DNA from: Oopsacas minuta
Lineage: Eukaryota > Porifera > Hexactinellida > Lyssacinosida > Leucopsacidae
Direction: 5' to 3'
Length of the DNA stretch: 64,000 nucleotides
Assembly: GCA_024704765.1 (NCBI GenBank)
Contig: JAKMXF010000296.1
Coordinates: 408,465-472,464 of the forward strand
Shown piece by piece: positions 46,973-58,478 of the stretch. The translations under genes and the position numbers were made by a program. The notes beneath the pieces were generated by a model, which did no database searches, was not told the DNA's origin, and worked only from the letters and a program-made list of their open reading frames with translations. How positions within the stretch are numbered: position 1 is the stretch's first letter; each line of letters starts with the position of its first letter.

Positions 46973-49749
46973 CAGTGGCGTCGTGTTCTATGGGCCCGGG
47001 GGGCTCGGGGCCCCCCAAATTTCATGAGCCGCCTCCGGATAATTTATCTCCCCCTATAGACTAATGCTTTTTGCTTTGGTCTTGATGCATACTACTGATA
47101 GTTGCATCATGTACATAGGCCACCCTTAATTTTTTGTTTTATATATCAATTTAGAACATTATTTGATTCTTTTTTCCTAATTTCGTATAAATTTATTATC
47201 TTTTGTTCGTCAATGAATTTGGATAAATATTTTCACCCTTTGTCACCATGTTCTCCTCCAATTATCCAATCAAGTGATACTTCTACAGATGCAGTACCAC
47301 TAATAGTTCTATAGGATCGGAGACTTCGTTTGTGAATTACTCGTGTTGAACGATGCTATGGGACAAGAATTTGTAGTTCCAGTAGACAGATTACTTCGTG
47401 CTGAATACATCAAATATGGACCTATACGACTGAAACTACCAAATTACTCAACCCTCAGACATTATTTCATGGGAAAATGAGGGCTTTTCAGGCAATTGGT
47501 ATATTTCAAGACCCTGGTTAGAGTATAATAAGTATAATGATTCGGCTTTGTGCTTTCCCTGTCGTGTTTTCGGTTCTGCATTAGATGAATATGATAGAAC
47601 TTTTGTGTAAGATGGATTTAAACAGTGGCCACATGCTTTAGAGAAAAATAGAGGATTCGATAAACATTCAAAAAGTGAAAATCATTCCATGTGCATGGAA
47701 AAATGGACCAGTTATTTACATGAAACTCCGGTAGATGTCCTCATCAGCGAAGATCTGAAGAAAGCATTATCTCTTGCGAATAAAGAAATGCAATCAAGAA
47801 AAGATATTGTTTATCTCCTGATTGATGTAGTTATTACATTAGCTCAATTGAACTTGCCTTTTCGTGGTCATAATGAAGGAGAAGTGTCTGCGAATAAAGG
47901 TGTTTTCAAGGGAATTGTCGAACTTATTTCTCGTTATCACCCACCTTTAATGATTCATCTACAAAAGGGACAAGCAAATCCAAAAGGTTATCCCAGTTAT
48001 TTATCACCTACTTCTCAGAATGAAATGATTCAGTATAGTGCCGAAATCTTGAGGGAAGATATTATTGAAAATATTCAAATAGCTCACTTTTTTCAATTTG
48101 TTTAGATACTACTCCAGATATAGCTAAGAAAGATCAATTATCTATTGTAGTAAGATATGTCAATATAAATGGTGAAATAATTGTATCTCTACATGATTTG
48201 ATTGATGTGGCGAATTGTACAGCTGTAGGGTTAGTGGCAACTATTGTTGAAGTTTTCAGTAAGCACGGATTATTGATCGAATCATTACGTGGTCAAGGTT
48301 ATGATGGATGTGCAACAATGGCTGTGGATATAATGGAGTCCAAAATTTAATTTAAGTAAAGAACCCTAAAGCATATTTTGTACATTGTTATGCGCATCGG
48401 TTAAACTTAGCTATTGTTGATACTTGTAAACGCAATGTGATCACTAGAAATTTCTTTGGAATAATGCAAAAGCTGTACGCATTTACTGAGGGTAGCACAA
48501 AGAGACATGGGTTATTTAAAGATATCCAGATGAAATACTATGCCAGTCAGGGTGTAGGGAAGAAAATAGGCACACTTAAATCACTAAGCGATACTAGATG
48601 GTCTTCCCGTGCAGAGGCATGCCAAGTATTGCTTGAAAATATTAGTGTTCTTCTAAAAGTTCTAGATTCTATTATATACAATGGTAAATATGATTCTGGT
48701 ATAGCGTTTGATGCTCTCTCTCTATCAAAATGTATAGATTTCCAATTTGGTTTATGTTTAGTTACCTTTACAGATATCCTCAAATTGTGTAATATCATTT
48801 CTAAATATCTTCAAAACGAAGATCTTAACATATCATCAGCAAGTCTACATATTGAATCTTTGATTAGTACACTACAAGGATATATAACTGAAGCATATTT
48901 TGATCAATTATATTTACAAGCTGAAAAAATTGCTGAGATTATTGGCGTCACATATAGTGAACCACGTCACAGGAAGGTACCTACAAGGTTGGATGATAGT
49001 GAACACCATGCACCAATAGTGTTAACTGGAAAATATCGTATGAAAGAGCAATTCTTTAATGATGTGATAGAGTTGATTAAAGAAGCGCTTCAGAGTAGAT
49101 TCTCACATGAAACCATGCCTCTTCTCAAATCTATTGAATGCTTAAATCCTCCTAAAGCTGAAAATATACAGGATTTAAGAGTACTATCAAGTTATTATAT
49201 TGGCGACTTCGATGCAGATTTAATAGAATATGAATACAAACTTCTTGCGAAATCAATTGAATTATCCAATATCGGGAAAATTGGAATTCATAAACTTTAT
49301 CTTTATATGGTCAAAGAAGGGATGGCCAAATTATATCCCAATTTGAACATTCTATATAGGTTGATTCTAACACTACCAGTGACATCCTCCGCATGTGAAC
49401 GTTCTTTTTCAACATTAAAGCTTATTTAGACTCGATTACGTAGCACGATGTGTGAAGACAGGTTAAGAAATTTACTGTTGTTGTCCGTTGAATCTAACAG
49501 AATGAAATCAATCAGTAAAACATTTGAGAAGATTCACGAGAGATTTTGGAATACTCCCAGGAAATAGTGATATCAGTACTGAACATATGAACACTAATTT
49601 ACAAATATAATAGTATTTACCATAGATTACTTGAAGTATAGTTTGAACCAAAGAGAGTTCCAGTACTTTTATTATGATATTTATAACTCTTTTGGGATGT
49701 ATTATTGACTCTGTGCCCCCCCGGAAATTTTCCAAGCAGGACGCCACTG
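46973..49749 (+). mobile_element. hAT-3 with 8-bp TSD CGGATGAT
   Basis: A 2777-base element starting CAGTGGCGTCGTGTTC and ending (read inward) CAGTGGCGTCCTGCTTGG. It is flanked by CGGATGAT at 46965-46972 and 49750-49757. A GC-rich stretch (GGGCCCGGGGGGCTCGGGGC) follows the left end, with CCCCCCCGG near the right end. It is inserted in the coding sequence of MULE-2 and encodes a ZMYM1-like transposase. Confidence 0.9.
47330..49560 (+). pseudogene. hAT-3 transposase (ZMYM1/DUF4371 type)
   Basis: A TTF-type finger trace (WYISRPWLEYNKYND, then ALCFPCRVFG) near 47500-47575 is followed by an intact-looking block 47689-48105, where DUF4371 reads VVITLAQLNLPFRGHNEGEV and SANKGVFKGIVELISRY. A shift follows, then GQGYDGCATMA near 48295 and the 330-residue block 48437-49429. 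That block has GSTKRHGLFKDIQMKYY, LSDTRWSSRAEACQVLLENI and the dimerisation motif ILTLPVTSSACERSFSTLKL. A TAG at 49427-49429 precedes QTRLRSTM-like text that should belong to the C-terminus. Few lesions compared with hAT-1, so probably younger. Confidence 0.87.
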
Positions 49750-50137
49750 CGGATGATTCTCTTCACAGATTCCAATTTAGGGAGTTATGTAATACTTGAA
49801 GATCCCATTCGCGCGATACCATGTGAGAGAATGACCCTTGTACTTTCTTCACAATTTATTGAACGTTCTTTACTATATTATAACCGCGAAGCATTTCGAT
49901 TCGTACTGGGTTAGATCCATGCGCATGACTAGAATGAATGTCGTTTATCTGTGTCGGTTTGATAATTTCATCTCCTTTAGTGTGCATACGAGCTTTACAC
50001 GTCCCCCGATTTTCACTTACCCACTGTTGTACTTCCAATGACGACTTTGACAATGTATACACGAACCCTTGGAACGTGACTTTATCTTTCCTCCTTATAG
50101 TTTTAACTAATTCGATTTTGAGAGGAGCAGCAGTCAC

Positions 50138-50332
50138 TACAATGTTAAGTTTATGACAAGTGAATAATTCGAGGACTCTGATTGATCTTATTCTTAATAT
50201 ATGAATCCTTCTATTCTACGTGGAGTCTTCACGGATGATATATTTTTACCAGACAGTTGTCAGAAAGTGTACCTTTCAGACCTACGATATGACTAGTATA
50301 AAATATATACATCTATCGTATCTGCAAGACCA
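50138..50332. other. Short non-coding segment between MULE-2 and mariner-2
   Basis: Should contain the 5-prime terminus of MULE-2, but no terminal repeat could be matched. Confidence 0.4.
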
Positions 50333-51635
50333 CAGGGTGTCAATTAAGTTCTGGGACATAAAGTATATCACTGGTATACCAGCCAGTTATTATCGAACCA
50401 TATTTTGAAATGTTGCTTAATGTTTGCGTAGGTTATGTTGTTGAATATAAACTTATTATCCAAATTCTCATGTAAACTTCAGAATCCCGGCCCATGCCGG
50501 CAATTCGATCAAGAATTATTGAATTATTTATAGCTGGTAAGTCTTAGAAAGAAATTTTACGCGACCTGAAGAATGAATTAGTAAATCGGCAACTGGTTTA
50601 TCGTACCATCAAACGATATAAGGAAACTGGTTCTGTGCTAGACCGCCCAAGAAGTGGACGTCAGACATCAGTTTCCACCCCGCAACTCAAGAAAAAGATA
50701 ACGAGTCGGAATACTCGAAAACGGCGGTGGTCTATAGGAAAATTGGCTCGGGATTTTTCAATTAGTCACGAATCGGTTAGAAAAGTGGTACGTAATACCT
50801 AGGACTAAAGTCTTTGAAACGGCAAACAGTACACCATCTAACTCCAGCTCTAAGGCAGAAAGATTTCAAAGATCGAAAAAACTTCTAGCCCAGCTCGCAA
50901 TAGGTGCGCGAATAACACACTATTTTCAAACGAGAAAAATTTGACAGTTGAGGAGGCACATAACTGCCAAAATGATCGTATCCTCGCTTCATCATCTAAA
51001 AGCATCAATGATGAAGAAAAGTTCGTTGATGGGTGCAAAAACCCAAATATTTGATGGTATGGGCTGGTGTGCCCGCCAACTGTCGGACGTATCTAATTTT
51101 TGTCCCCAAGGGGGTAAAGATTGACTCAAAAACATAGATAGAGCTGGTCTTGGAGTCAGAAGTGAAAAATGCCAGATTAAACTTATTCAAAAACGAGGAC
51201 TGGATCTTCCAGCAGGATTCTGCCCCTGTCCACGCCTCAAAAGCCACTCAATCGTGATTATGGGCAGAAAATATTGAATATATTTCAAAGGAAGAGTGGC
51301 CACCCTCAAGTTAGATCTTAACCCACTTGACTATTCTATATGGGGACACTACAAACAAGGGCCTGCGCAAAGCCCCATAAGAGCTTAAATCTCTATGCAA
51401 CGACCTCATTCGGAATTGGAAGAAATGCCTCAAGAGGTGCTGCGAGATTCTATACACCAGTTTAAGGGACGACTTAGGGCCGTAGTTATGAGAAAGGTGG
51501 CTATATAGGATAATCAATGTTGTAAATTTATCATGACTAATGAGTAAGTAGATTTCGAAATTATTAGCCTAATCGCGCAACTACTTTAGAAGTTATGCCA
51601 ATTTTACTATGTACCAGAACTTAATTGGCACCCAG
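50333..51635 (+). mobile_element. Mariner-2 (Tc1/mariner-type element)
   Basis: A 1303-base unit with ends CAGGGTGTCAATTAAGTTCT and (read inward) CTGGGTGCCAATTAAGTTCT. TA follows the right end (51636-51637); the left flank reads CA. Encodes a decayed transposase. Inserted in Merlin-2 or MULE-2 flank. Confidence 0.8.
50494..51508 (+). pseudogene. Mariner-2 transposase relic
   Basis: ATG at 50494 gives MPAIRSRIIELFIAGKS, then a stop. The DNA-binding region continues VYRTIKRYKETGSVLDRPRS, then GRQTSVSTPQLKKKITSRNT and ARDFSISHESVRKVV. Downstream, in other frames, KYLMVWAGVPANCRTYL-like text, FQQDSAPVHASK (second catalytic Asp), EEWPPS and LNPLDYSIWG (third Asp region, ending in D rather than E) and RLRAVVMRKVAI at the end can be followed. 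This suggests a DDxD enzyme. Numerous shifts and stops. Confidence 0.75.
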
Positions 51636-52009
51636 TAGTTTGGTTTCACTAAGGATACAGGAATTTAGTGTATCTAACTTATGGGATATCCTTGGGACGA
51701 AATTCCGTTTACCGATTGAATTGATTTCTAAAATTTCATTGAAACTCTGTTTTAAGATTCCCCCACGCATGCAACAATATTTATGTGCAATATTTTTGCA
51801 TGCAACGATCAATACGCACAATGCAACAATTTTGTGTGCACCATCCCATAATACACGGTACAACATAGTTACATTGTGTATAGTGGGCTTTACATTAATC
51901 AAACGATAAAGAATCGCTGGAGATTATTAGAAGATGTGATACCCGAGGAAGAGAACTAACAACCGTTTCCATTTCAAGTTCTAGTTACTAAATAATCTCT
52001 TGATATGTA

Positions 52010-53363
52010 CAGTGCGTTCGGAAATTATTGGCAGTGAATTTGATTTGGTTCCATTCAATATCTATGTTAAGAATGATCAAAATCATATGATTTCTAATAA
52101 TTCGGTACTCTCTCAAATAGAATATACATGAGTAACTAACATATAGCTAATAATTTATCTTCTTACCTCCACCTTTGATGCATAACCGAATTCTTTTGTC
52201 CATTGATAGACAAAATGGCTTTAAAAATTCAGGGTCAAATGTGTTCCATATCTCCAAAATAGCTTCTTTCAACTCATTTGAGCTAGTAAATCCCTTTTTG
52301 AGGAGTCTCTTCTTTAGTACAGCCCAAACATTTTCAATTGGGTTCAGATCGGGGCTATTGGAGGGCCAGTCGATCTGATGTGGGACAAATTCCTGTTTCC
52401 AAGCCTCTGCTGCATTTCCTGTATGTATAGGACTGTTATCTTCCTGCAATACCCATTGATTTCCGTATAAAGCATTAGCTTCTTGTATAAGACACTCATT
52501 TAGAACTGTTTTGTATCGTTCCTGGTTGAAGTTTTCGGTGAAAACTTTGAGGTTTGTTTTGCCCATTACCGAAATACCACCCCAAATATGGAGCTTCGAT
52601 GGATGTTTGAAAGTTGGCAGGTTAATGGGCTGTCCTTTCTTTGTCCATACATGTATCTTGCCTGAATTCATCCATATAGAGCATTCATGAGTAAAGAACA
52701 CTTTAGACCAGTTCTGACTCCTCATTCGTTTAGTAATATGGAGTTGTGACAAGGCTGGAATTCTTACTGCCTGGCGATATTGTAAGCCTCTCCTCTTCAT
52801 TTCCTCTGATAGTGTGCTTTTGGCAACTGGAGTACTCAATTTTGCTCGACATTCATTCAGAGTGATCCTTGGATTGTGTTGAACGAGTGCCATAATCCTA
52901 TTCCTATCAGACTTGTGCAATATTTGAGGTCGACCTGCTCCTTTCTTATGAGTCAAGCTCTTTTTGTCAGAAATAGACTCCAAAACACGATATACTGTCC
53001 GCTCTGGTATAGCTAGTCGTCTTGATATTTCAGTCGCTTTTGTTATCCCAGCATCAAAGAGTTCCTTTATTCTGATTCTATTCTTTTCCTGAGCCTTCAT
53101 ACCAAAATTGTGGAAAAATATTGTTAGTGAAAGTCGGAAAATATGGGTCTAAAATGGCGAACAAAAATAATAAGCACATATTTAATGTCAAAGATCATTT
53201 GGGATAGATAAGGCAGAAAATTAGAATGTCAGTGGATCTATACATTATATTTCGAGTATATTATATGTTGCTATAACTTAGACGTCGTAAATAAGGTTGT
53301 TTTAGAATATTTATAAAGGATAATGAAAATAGTATTTACTGCCAATAATTTCCGAACGCACTG
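52010..53363 (-). mobile_element. Tc1-B, young Tc1/mariner-type element
   Basis: A 1354-base element between TA dinucleotides (52008-52009 and 53364-53365). The terminal inverted repeats are perfect over 26 bases (52010-52035 against 53338-53363, tip CAGTGCGTTCGGAAATTATT) and continue imperfectly. It carries one uninterrupted transposase gene. Inserted in the right arm of Merlin-2. Perfect TIRs and an open frame suggest recent arrival. Confidence 0.92.
52147..53100 (-). CDS. Tc1/mariner (DD34E) transposase, open but first Asp changed to His
   Basis: 317 residues. Residues 1-60 hold a helix-turn-helix (ATEISRRLAIPERTVYRVLE), then the hinge KKGAGRP and a second helix-turn-helix (ITLNECRAKLSTPVAKSTLS). 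Catalytic region: WSKVFFTHECSIW at residues 131-143, where the family has TDE or SDE, so the first Asp is His138 (codon CAT, 52687-52689). Then WVLQEDNSPIHTG (D221) and PDLNPIENVW (E256), with 34 residues between D and E. About ten residues seem missing just before WSKV compared with usual Tc1 proteins (KR.RFA..H..W). The length is short of the usual 340. It can probably still bind the TIRs but should not cut DNA. Confidence 0.9.
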   Translation of the reverse strand: MKAQEKNRIRIKELFDAGITKATEISRRLAIPERTVYRVLESISDKKSLTHKKGAGRPQILHKSDRNRIMALVQHNPRITLNECRAKLSTPVAKSTLSEEMKRRGLQYRQAVRIPALSQLHITKRMRSQNWSKVFFTHECSIWMNSGKIHVWTKKGQPINLPTFKHPSKLHIWGGISVMGKTNLKVFTENFNQERYKTVLNECLIQEANALYGNQWVLQEDNSPIHTGNAAEAWKQEFVPHQIDWPSNSPDLNPIENVWAVLKKRLLKKGFTSSNELKEAILEIWNTFDPEFLKPFCLSMDKRIRLCIKGGGKKINY

Positions 53364-53509
53364 TAGTTAATTAACTGAAAATCATTATTGCAGCTTGTAT
53401 GTTTACTAAATATGTCTATTTACTTGGAGATGTAAGGGATTGATTAATAGGTAACACAAATTACTTAGACATTGGAATGTAATTAGGTATGTTGTAGTAC
53501 AGGGTGTCC

Positions 53510-54831
53510 CAAAAATCTTTTCCTCTTATGAATACCACTATAATATAGAATTTCTTAGATAGATTCATCTAATTATTTGCCTATATATTCACCATTAAGT
53601 TATCTACATGAATTAATTCGACTTGGCATCCCATCAACTAAATTCTCAAGTATCGACGGGCTAATCCCATTCCATATATTTTCCAAATATATCCTGAGCT
53701 GTGTTAAATTTGTAGGGGTCTTTCTCTTGTCCATATCTGCTTGCATAATAGACCAAAGATTTTCGAAGGGATTTAAATCTGAGGAGTTACTAGGCCAAAC
53801 ACCTTTCTCCCAAAAGCCAGGTAGATGCTCTGAAAGCCATTTCTGGCTCCTTATGGCAGTATGGGCAGGGGCGCCATCCTGCATGAAAAATCTTTCGACA
53901 CATTTTCCTTTGGGTAAGTGGGGCTCTAGTCTTTCTACGCTTAAAGGTAGGGAGACAACAGTTCTCCAGGATTTCATTAATATGGTAGTCAGTATTCACT
54001 GAGTGTTTTGGGGGATGAAGTGTAGTTCTGATAGCCCTGACCGGCTCATCATTCCCCAGAGCATCAGTTTCTGGGGGTTTTTTGACTGATTCAACTGGGG
54101 TAATGTTGTGCGGATTGATGTCCCAAACACGATCATTCTGCCTATTAGTGGGATGGAAAAGCTCAAAAGGGCCTTCATCACTAAAAAGAACTCTTTCCCA
54201 ATAACGAACAATCCATGTTTTGCGTTCCTGACAAAATTCTAGCCTCTATACCTTTTGTTTTTCAGTCAATTTCGGGTATGAGGGTATTTTATAGGCTTTC
54301 GCTTCGATTTTGTCGCGTAAATAACGGTGAATTGTGTCTTTACTAAAGGTCACGGACTTAGACGAGAGATATTTCGCAAGATTTCGGGTTTAATTGTAGT
54401 GTTTCCCGATTGATTTTCAAATTATAATTTTCGGAATCCGGGAAAGCTTCGTCGGACGTCCAGACCGGGGCTTGTCATCAAGTAATTATTCAGCTCTATG
54501 CCTTTTACACCAGTTCCGAACTGTCCGAATTGTGACTCCAAGAGTATTGGCGACTGTTTTCTGTGTGAACCCGCTTCAATCATGCTAATCGCTCGCTCAC
54601 AAAAAGCCAATCTCTGTTTCATGACATCCATGGATGAAATTTTTGAGGGTTGAGAAAAAATATCGAAAATATAAACAGATTATCAAATAAGGAAATGAAG
54701 TATTCATTATAGTATTGGACTACTATAGACTAATAATAATCTGAAAAATGGTCGGTTAGTAAACAATACTGTTCGATTTATAACGACTTCAATCGAAGTA
54801 CTGAAGAAGAAACAATTTTTGAGACACCCTG
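53510..54831 (-). mobile_element. Tc1-C, DD37E-type Tc1/mariner element
   Basis: A 1322-base element with ends CAGGGTGTCCCAAAAATCTT and (read inward) CAGGGTGTCTCAAAAATTG. TA precedes the left end (53508-53509); the right flank is GA. It is inserted in the Merlin-2 right arm only 144 bases from Tc1-B. Terminal tips resemble Tc1-A. Confidence 0.88.
53600..54631 (-). pseudogene. Tc1-C transposase, frameshifted
   Basis: ATG at 54631 gives MDVMKQRLAFCERAISMIEA (helix-turn-helix), then frames change. Downstream are KYLSSKSVTF-like text, SDEGPFELFHPTNRQNDRVW (first catalytic Asp), MLWGMMSRSGLSELHFIPQN, and the long final block 53977-53600. That block has CVERFFMQDGAPAHTAIRSQ (second Asp) and WPSNSSDLNPFENLWSIMQA (Glu). 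There are 37 residues between D and E, so DD37E. It ends LENLVDGMPSRINSCR. A few single-base shifts; the catalytic residues remain. Confidence 0.85.
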
Positions 54832-54919
54832 GATTGTATGCACACTACTATGCTATTTGCAACACTATTATTGTAATATATTTCAGCCTCCAGGGTATCA
54901 AATTTTCGTAACCCAATCC

Positions 54920-55135
54920 ATATAAGGTTACGAAGGTTATAACCAGTTATAACTAGTTATAAATATAATCATCTGGTTATAACCGACTACATATCTAAAT
55001 TAGATATAAATTATGTTAAGTCGGTTATAACCAGATAATTATATTAGAACTAGTTATAACTGCTTAGTACTAGTTACGTACAAAGTTATAGCCAGTTGTA
55101 ACATATTGTAACTAGTTATAACCAGTCATATTAGA
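54920..55135. repeat. hAT-4 left subterminal GGTTATAACCAGTTATAAC array
   Basis: At least ten copies of a TTATAACC/GGTTATAA half-site, many joined as GGTTATAACC or AACTAGTTATAA. Similar copies lie at the right end (58411-58478). Subterminal repeats of this type are known transposase binding sites in hAT elements. Confidence 0.75.
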
Positions 55136-55655
55136 TTTTTAGTAAAGTTAAAACTGGGTACAGTTGGTTATCCTTATCAACGTCACTGAATGTTAGTAAA
55201 ATAATTATACACATGATGTATACACATATTGTAATTTGTAAATAAGAGATAAGAGAGTACTCTTACATAGCTATGTAGAGTGCTAATTAGTAGATAAGGG
55301 TTAATACAACAAGTAGTAATAGTCACTAGAATTATGGAAAGATACATTCCATAATTTAACTAAAAAAATATGTGCTTTCTTCGAACGCCTACTCATCTTG
55401 TTCACAGGGAAATTCCTTTGGATCACTAACATTTGGATAAATCCCGTTCCAAAACCCAGGCAGTCTCCAAATTGCGCTTATGGTTGCGAAGAGTTCTGGC
55501 ACATGGTAAAGGAAGCCAACAAATATCGTTAATGTCACTCAGTAGCACAACATCATCCAAACTACTCACTTCAATTTCTTCTGATTCTTTTGATAGTAGA
55601 TCAATTAAGTCTTCTTCATCTTCATGTTGAATCGATTTCGAAGCTAAAGAAATTG

Positions 55656-58076
55656 CTAGTTTCTCTGAGGACTGCGTATTCGCTGACTTTTCTCCCCAGA
55701 TTTGTTCTGAGCCTGCCGGATTATAAACTCAGACACAATTCTATCTGAAGACATGTTTGCACGAGTTGATGAGGATAACAGTTTAATTATTGAAAAGGCT
55801 GATTCGAGACGCGAGCTAGTACCAGGAGCTAGGAAGCAACGTATTGCAACACAGGCTAGAGCAAAATATGAGCGAATGTCCTTATTAGGATGGCATTGAC
55901 ACCAATGTCTGACTTTATCCCAGTAAAAAGTATTGGTAATTCCTGGTATTTGTCGGAATGCGGGGTGCTGGTTATCATGCGAAAAACTTGAACACAATAG
56001 GTTTCCAGGACAACATACATCTGTTCTTCCATTTGTTCCTGTACGCTAATACCAATATATAGTAGAACAACTTTTCATGACTCCAGAATTTTTTTTCCCA
56101 TTCTTTCAAGAAACCACTGCTACAAGTGAGTAGAAATCCACGATATCTTGGTGAGAACAAGTATGCAACCTAGCAAATTGGCATAGTAGACAGAAATTCT
56201 TGCATACGAGTTTGTAAAACCTTCCTAATTGTTGAATAAACTGAAGGAATACCCTGAGCTCGAGCTTCATTTTCCATTTGTACGCACATTGACCAAAATA
56301 CCACAACTGGTCTGCAGGGTTCATGCTCCTCGCTTGTAGTAGAGACTGAGTAATAGACAACAGGTAATAGAATATAGACTCTAGTTGGCTTAAACCTGAC
56401 CAGTAACCGAGGGACTGGCCAACTTCGTTTATTATAGAAACAACATCAGCGGGAACTCCTAATTTCAATTCATCCCTCCGTCTGATTATACTCACTAAAG
56501 AGTCACGATGACCTTTGACACTCGTTAAGCAATAATATAGTGAGCTCCAACGAGTTTCGCAATATCTTTGTAAAACCAGTGCATCACTTGCAGCCTTAAG
56601 TTCTTGACTTGATCTTGTTGAGTATCTAGAGTAACTAACAATTCGAGTTGTAGAAAGTACTATGTGATGCACCCAATCTGATTTCTTGTATATTGTAGTC
56701 GGTACAAGGTTGCATAGGTGTGCTATACACCTACAGTTAAATAGTGCCCCAACTTCAGTGTCCTCACAAAGGAGTGTCAATGCACCCTGACAGATGCTTC
56801 ACCATCAGCCACGATTCCTATTATTTTTGGCACTTCAGTTGTTAAAGCTCTCTCATGTAAATCTGATTTCAGTTTCAATATAGCACTCTTAAGAAACGCA
56901 TAAATCTCTGGAGCACCATGCTTCTGCTGCTTAAACGCTGTCTGATCATAAAGTAACAAAATTTGTTCTTCTGAATCCAACTTATGACCAGTAATTAATA
57001 AACAAAATAGCGAATTGCGAGCCATTGTTGTCCATCCATTGCATTCATATGTGATATAAGGACATTTTGCGATAGCAAATAGTAAACTTTCACGAGCTTC
57101 AGTGCTAAACTGAGGAAGTGTAGTTTGTTCTAGACTGGATGATGAAACATTTCGAGTAAACGGCGAAATCTTTCTTACTAGTTTATTGAACCAAAAATTC
57201 TCTGCAAATCGCGTAGATATACCAATTGACACTCCAAAGTGAACAAGCAGCTTACGAATAGTAAGAACCTTGAGATCTCCAGGAACAGCGAAAGGATAAG
57301 AGCTTCGATGCTTATCCTTAGATAGCTTACTAATATCTAATATCAGAAATTCTTTGTGGCGAATAGCACCTACGTCGTAAAGATGAGAGCTTCAGGTTTT
57401 CCGAGAACGGAGTACTGACTAAAAGAGGTGTCTCGATTTCTTTGGAATCACATTTGATTCCAAAGAACTTTTTTTCATGAACTGGAGACAAAGTAATAGC
57501 TGATGAGCAAACATCTGGAAGAGCTTCGCTATAGAATTGTGATTCTTCTGAATCTGTATGGGTACTGGAAGTAACCAAGTCTCTTTCGAGTAAACCATGT
57601 GCTAACTTTGATGTGCCTTTAGGTAGTTGTAGATTGCCGTTGATATACCATTCTTTCAATTCGTCAAATAATGTTTTATGTTCCGCTGAGAATGCTTCTA
57701 GTCTGGAGCAACTAGATGTACCTACCCCAAAGAAATGTAGATTCATAAGGTTCAGCTTGGACATCATCAGATCTGAGCTACAATAAAGACATTGAAGCCA
57801 ATAGGAGTTACCGATTTTTGGTCCAACGGGTAATAAAAAAGAGTATAGAGGACTTGAAAAAGTTCGTGCTGGAGGCCATGTTATTCTGTTAACTGAAGCT
57901 TCTTCCCTCAGCAAATCATAGTTCACACGACCATTGGCAATCTTAGAAAGGGGGCACGAATTTGGTTTCCACGTTCGGGGTCCCCGGTTCTGGGGAACGT
58001 TAGAATGAGGCATCCTTGTTAGAGACTTTGACAGGAGCTTTTTCTTCTTTAGTCCTCCAGCATCATGTGTTGTCAT
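55656..58076 (-). pseudogene. hAT-4 transposase (BED finger, DUF659, dimerisation domain), frameshifted
   Basis: Segment 1 (58076-57330): basic N-terminus, a BED-type finger YWLQCLYCSSDLMMSKLN, and a linker. Segment 2 (57232-56777): RESLLFAIAKCPYITYECNG and PKIIGIVADGEASVRVH (DUF659-like start of the RNase H core). Segment 3 (56780-56106): LFNCRCIAHLCNLVPTTIYK and VLQRYCETRWSSLYYCLTSV. Segment 4 (55997-55656): SYFALACVAIRCFLAPGTSS, RLESAFSIIKLLSSSTRANM, the hAT dimerisation domain. Adjacent segments are separated by single-base shifts or stops; otherwise the protein is long and readable. An inactive but not ancient copy. Confidence 0.87.
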
Positions 58077-58410
58077 GTGAGTCCAGTAGTAAAACAGAAA
58101 AGGCTAAAATCAATTAAAATCTAACCAAAAAAGCTAATTTGATAGGCAGTCGAGCATTATCAGTCAGGTAAAATTGATTGGGAGGAAATAATGAAAAATC
58201 GAGTAGAAAGAGGTATAAATGTAATTGTAGTTAATGTTCAATTAGACTAGTATCAATGAACACAAACACAAACATGATGTAGAAATTAAGGTTGATCAAT
58301 ATAGCTATTGAGTGTGTGAACTTACGAGGGCCAATAAAAAGTAAATTACTAGTAGGTAATTATTTCGCAATAACATGGAATAAATACGATAGAATAAATG
58401 AAATTTTTCA

Positions 58411-58478
58411 TAACTGGTTATAACTGGTTATAACCAGTTACGTACAAAGTTATAACAGTAAGAAAAGGTTATAACTTA
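58411..58478. repeat. hAT-4 right subterminal TTATAACC array
   Basis: Four to six copies of the half-site seen at the left end, including AACTGGTTATAACCAGTTACG, which is found near-inverted around 55065-55100. Confidence 0.7.

Larger units (their letters stand above)
41810..50137 (-). pseudogene. MULE-2 transposase, split by hAT-3 and Tigger-1
   Basis: Three pieces read down the minus strand. 50137-49750: a FLYWCH-type finger (GFVYTLSKSSLEVQQWVSEN, then RGTCKARMHT). 46972-46248: the MULE core LSESETWYADGTFKVVPEYF (first Asp), STIMTDFEKAAFNVFEDKFL (second Asp), GCFFHLSQNVYRKIQSEGL, then FPKSVLEVATYFEDNYIG. 42115-41810: RQQLPRTNNIV, a stop, GWHNAFNSSIGCSH, then NRDITTYLRGIAYYLEF. The frame runs from QQ to RTNN across the TA where Tigger-1 inserted. 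Stops elsewhere show that it had decayed. The element termini are not defined. Confidence 0.85.

Noticed and set aside
54920-55135. CRISPR-like or regulatory array
   Set aside because: The repeats have no regular spacers, lie inside the hAT-4 boundaries and recur at its other end, so they are subterminal transposon motifs.
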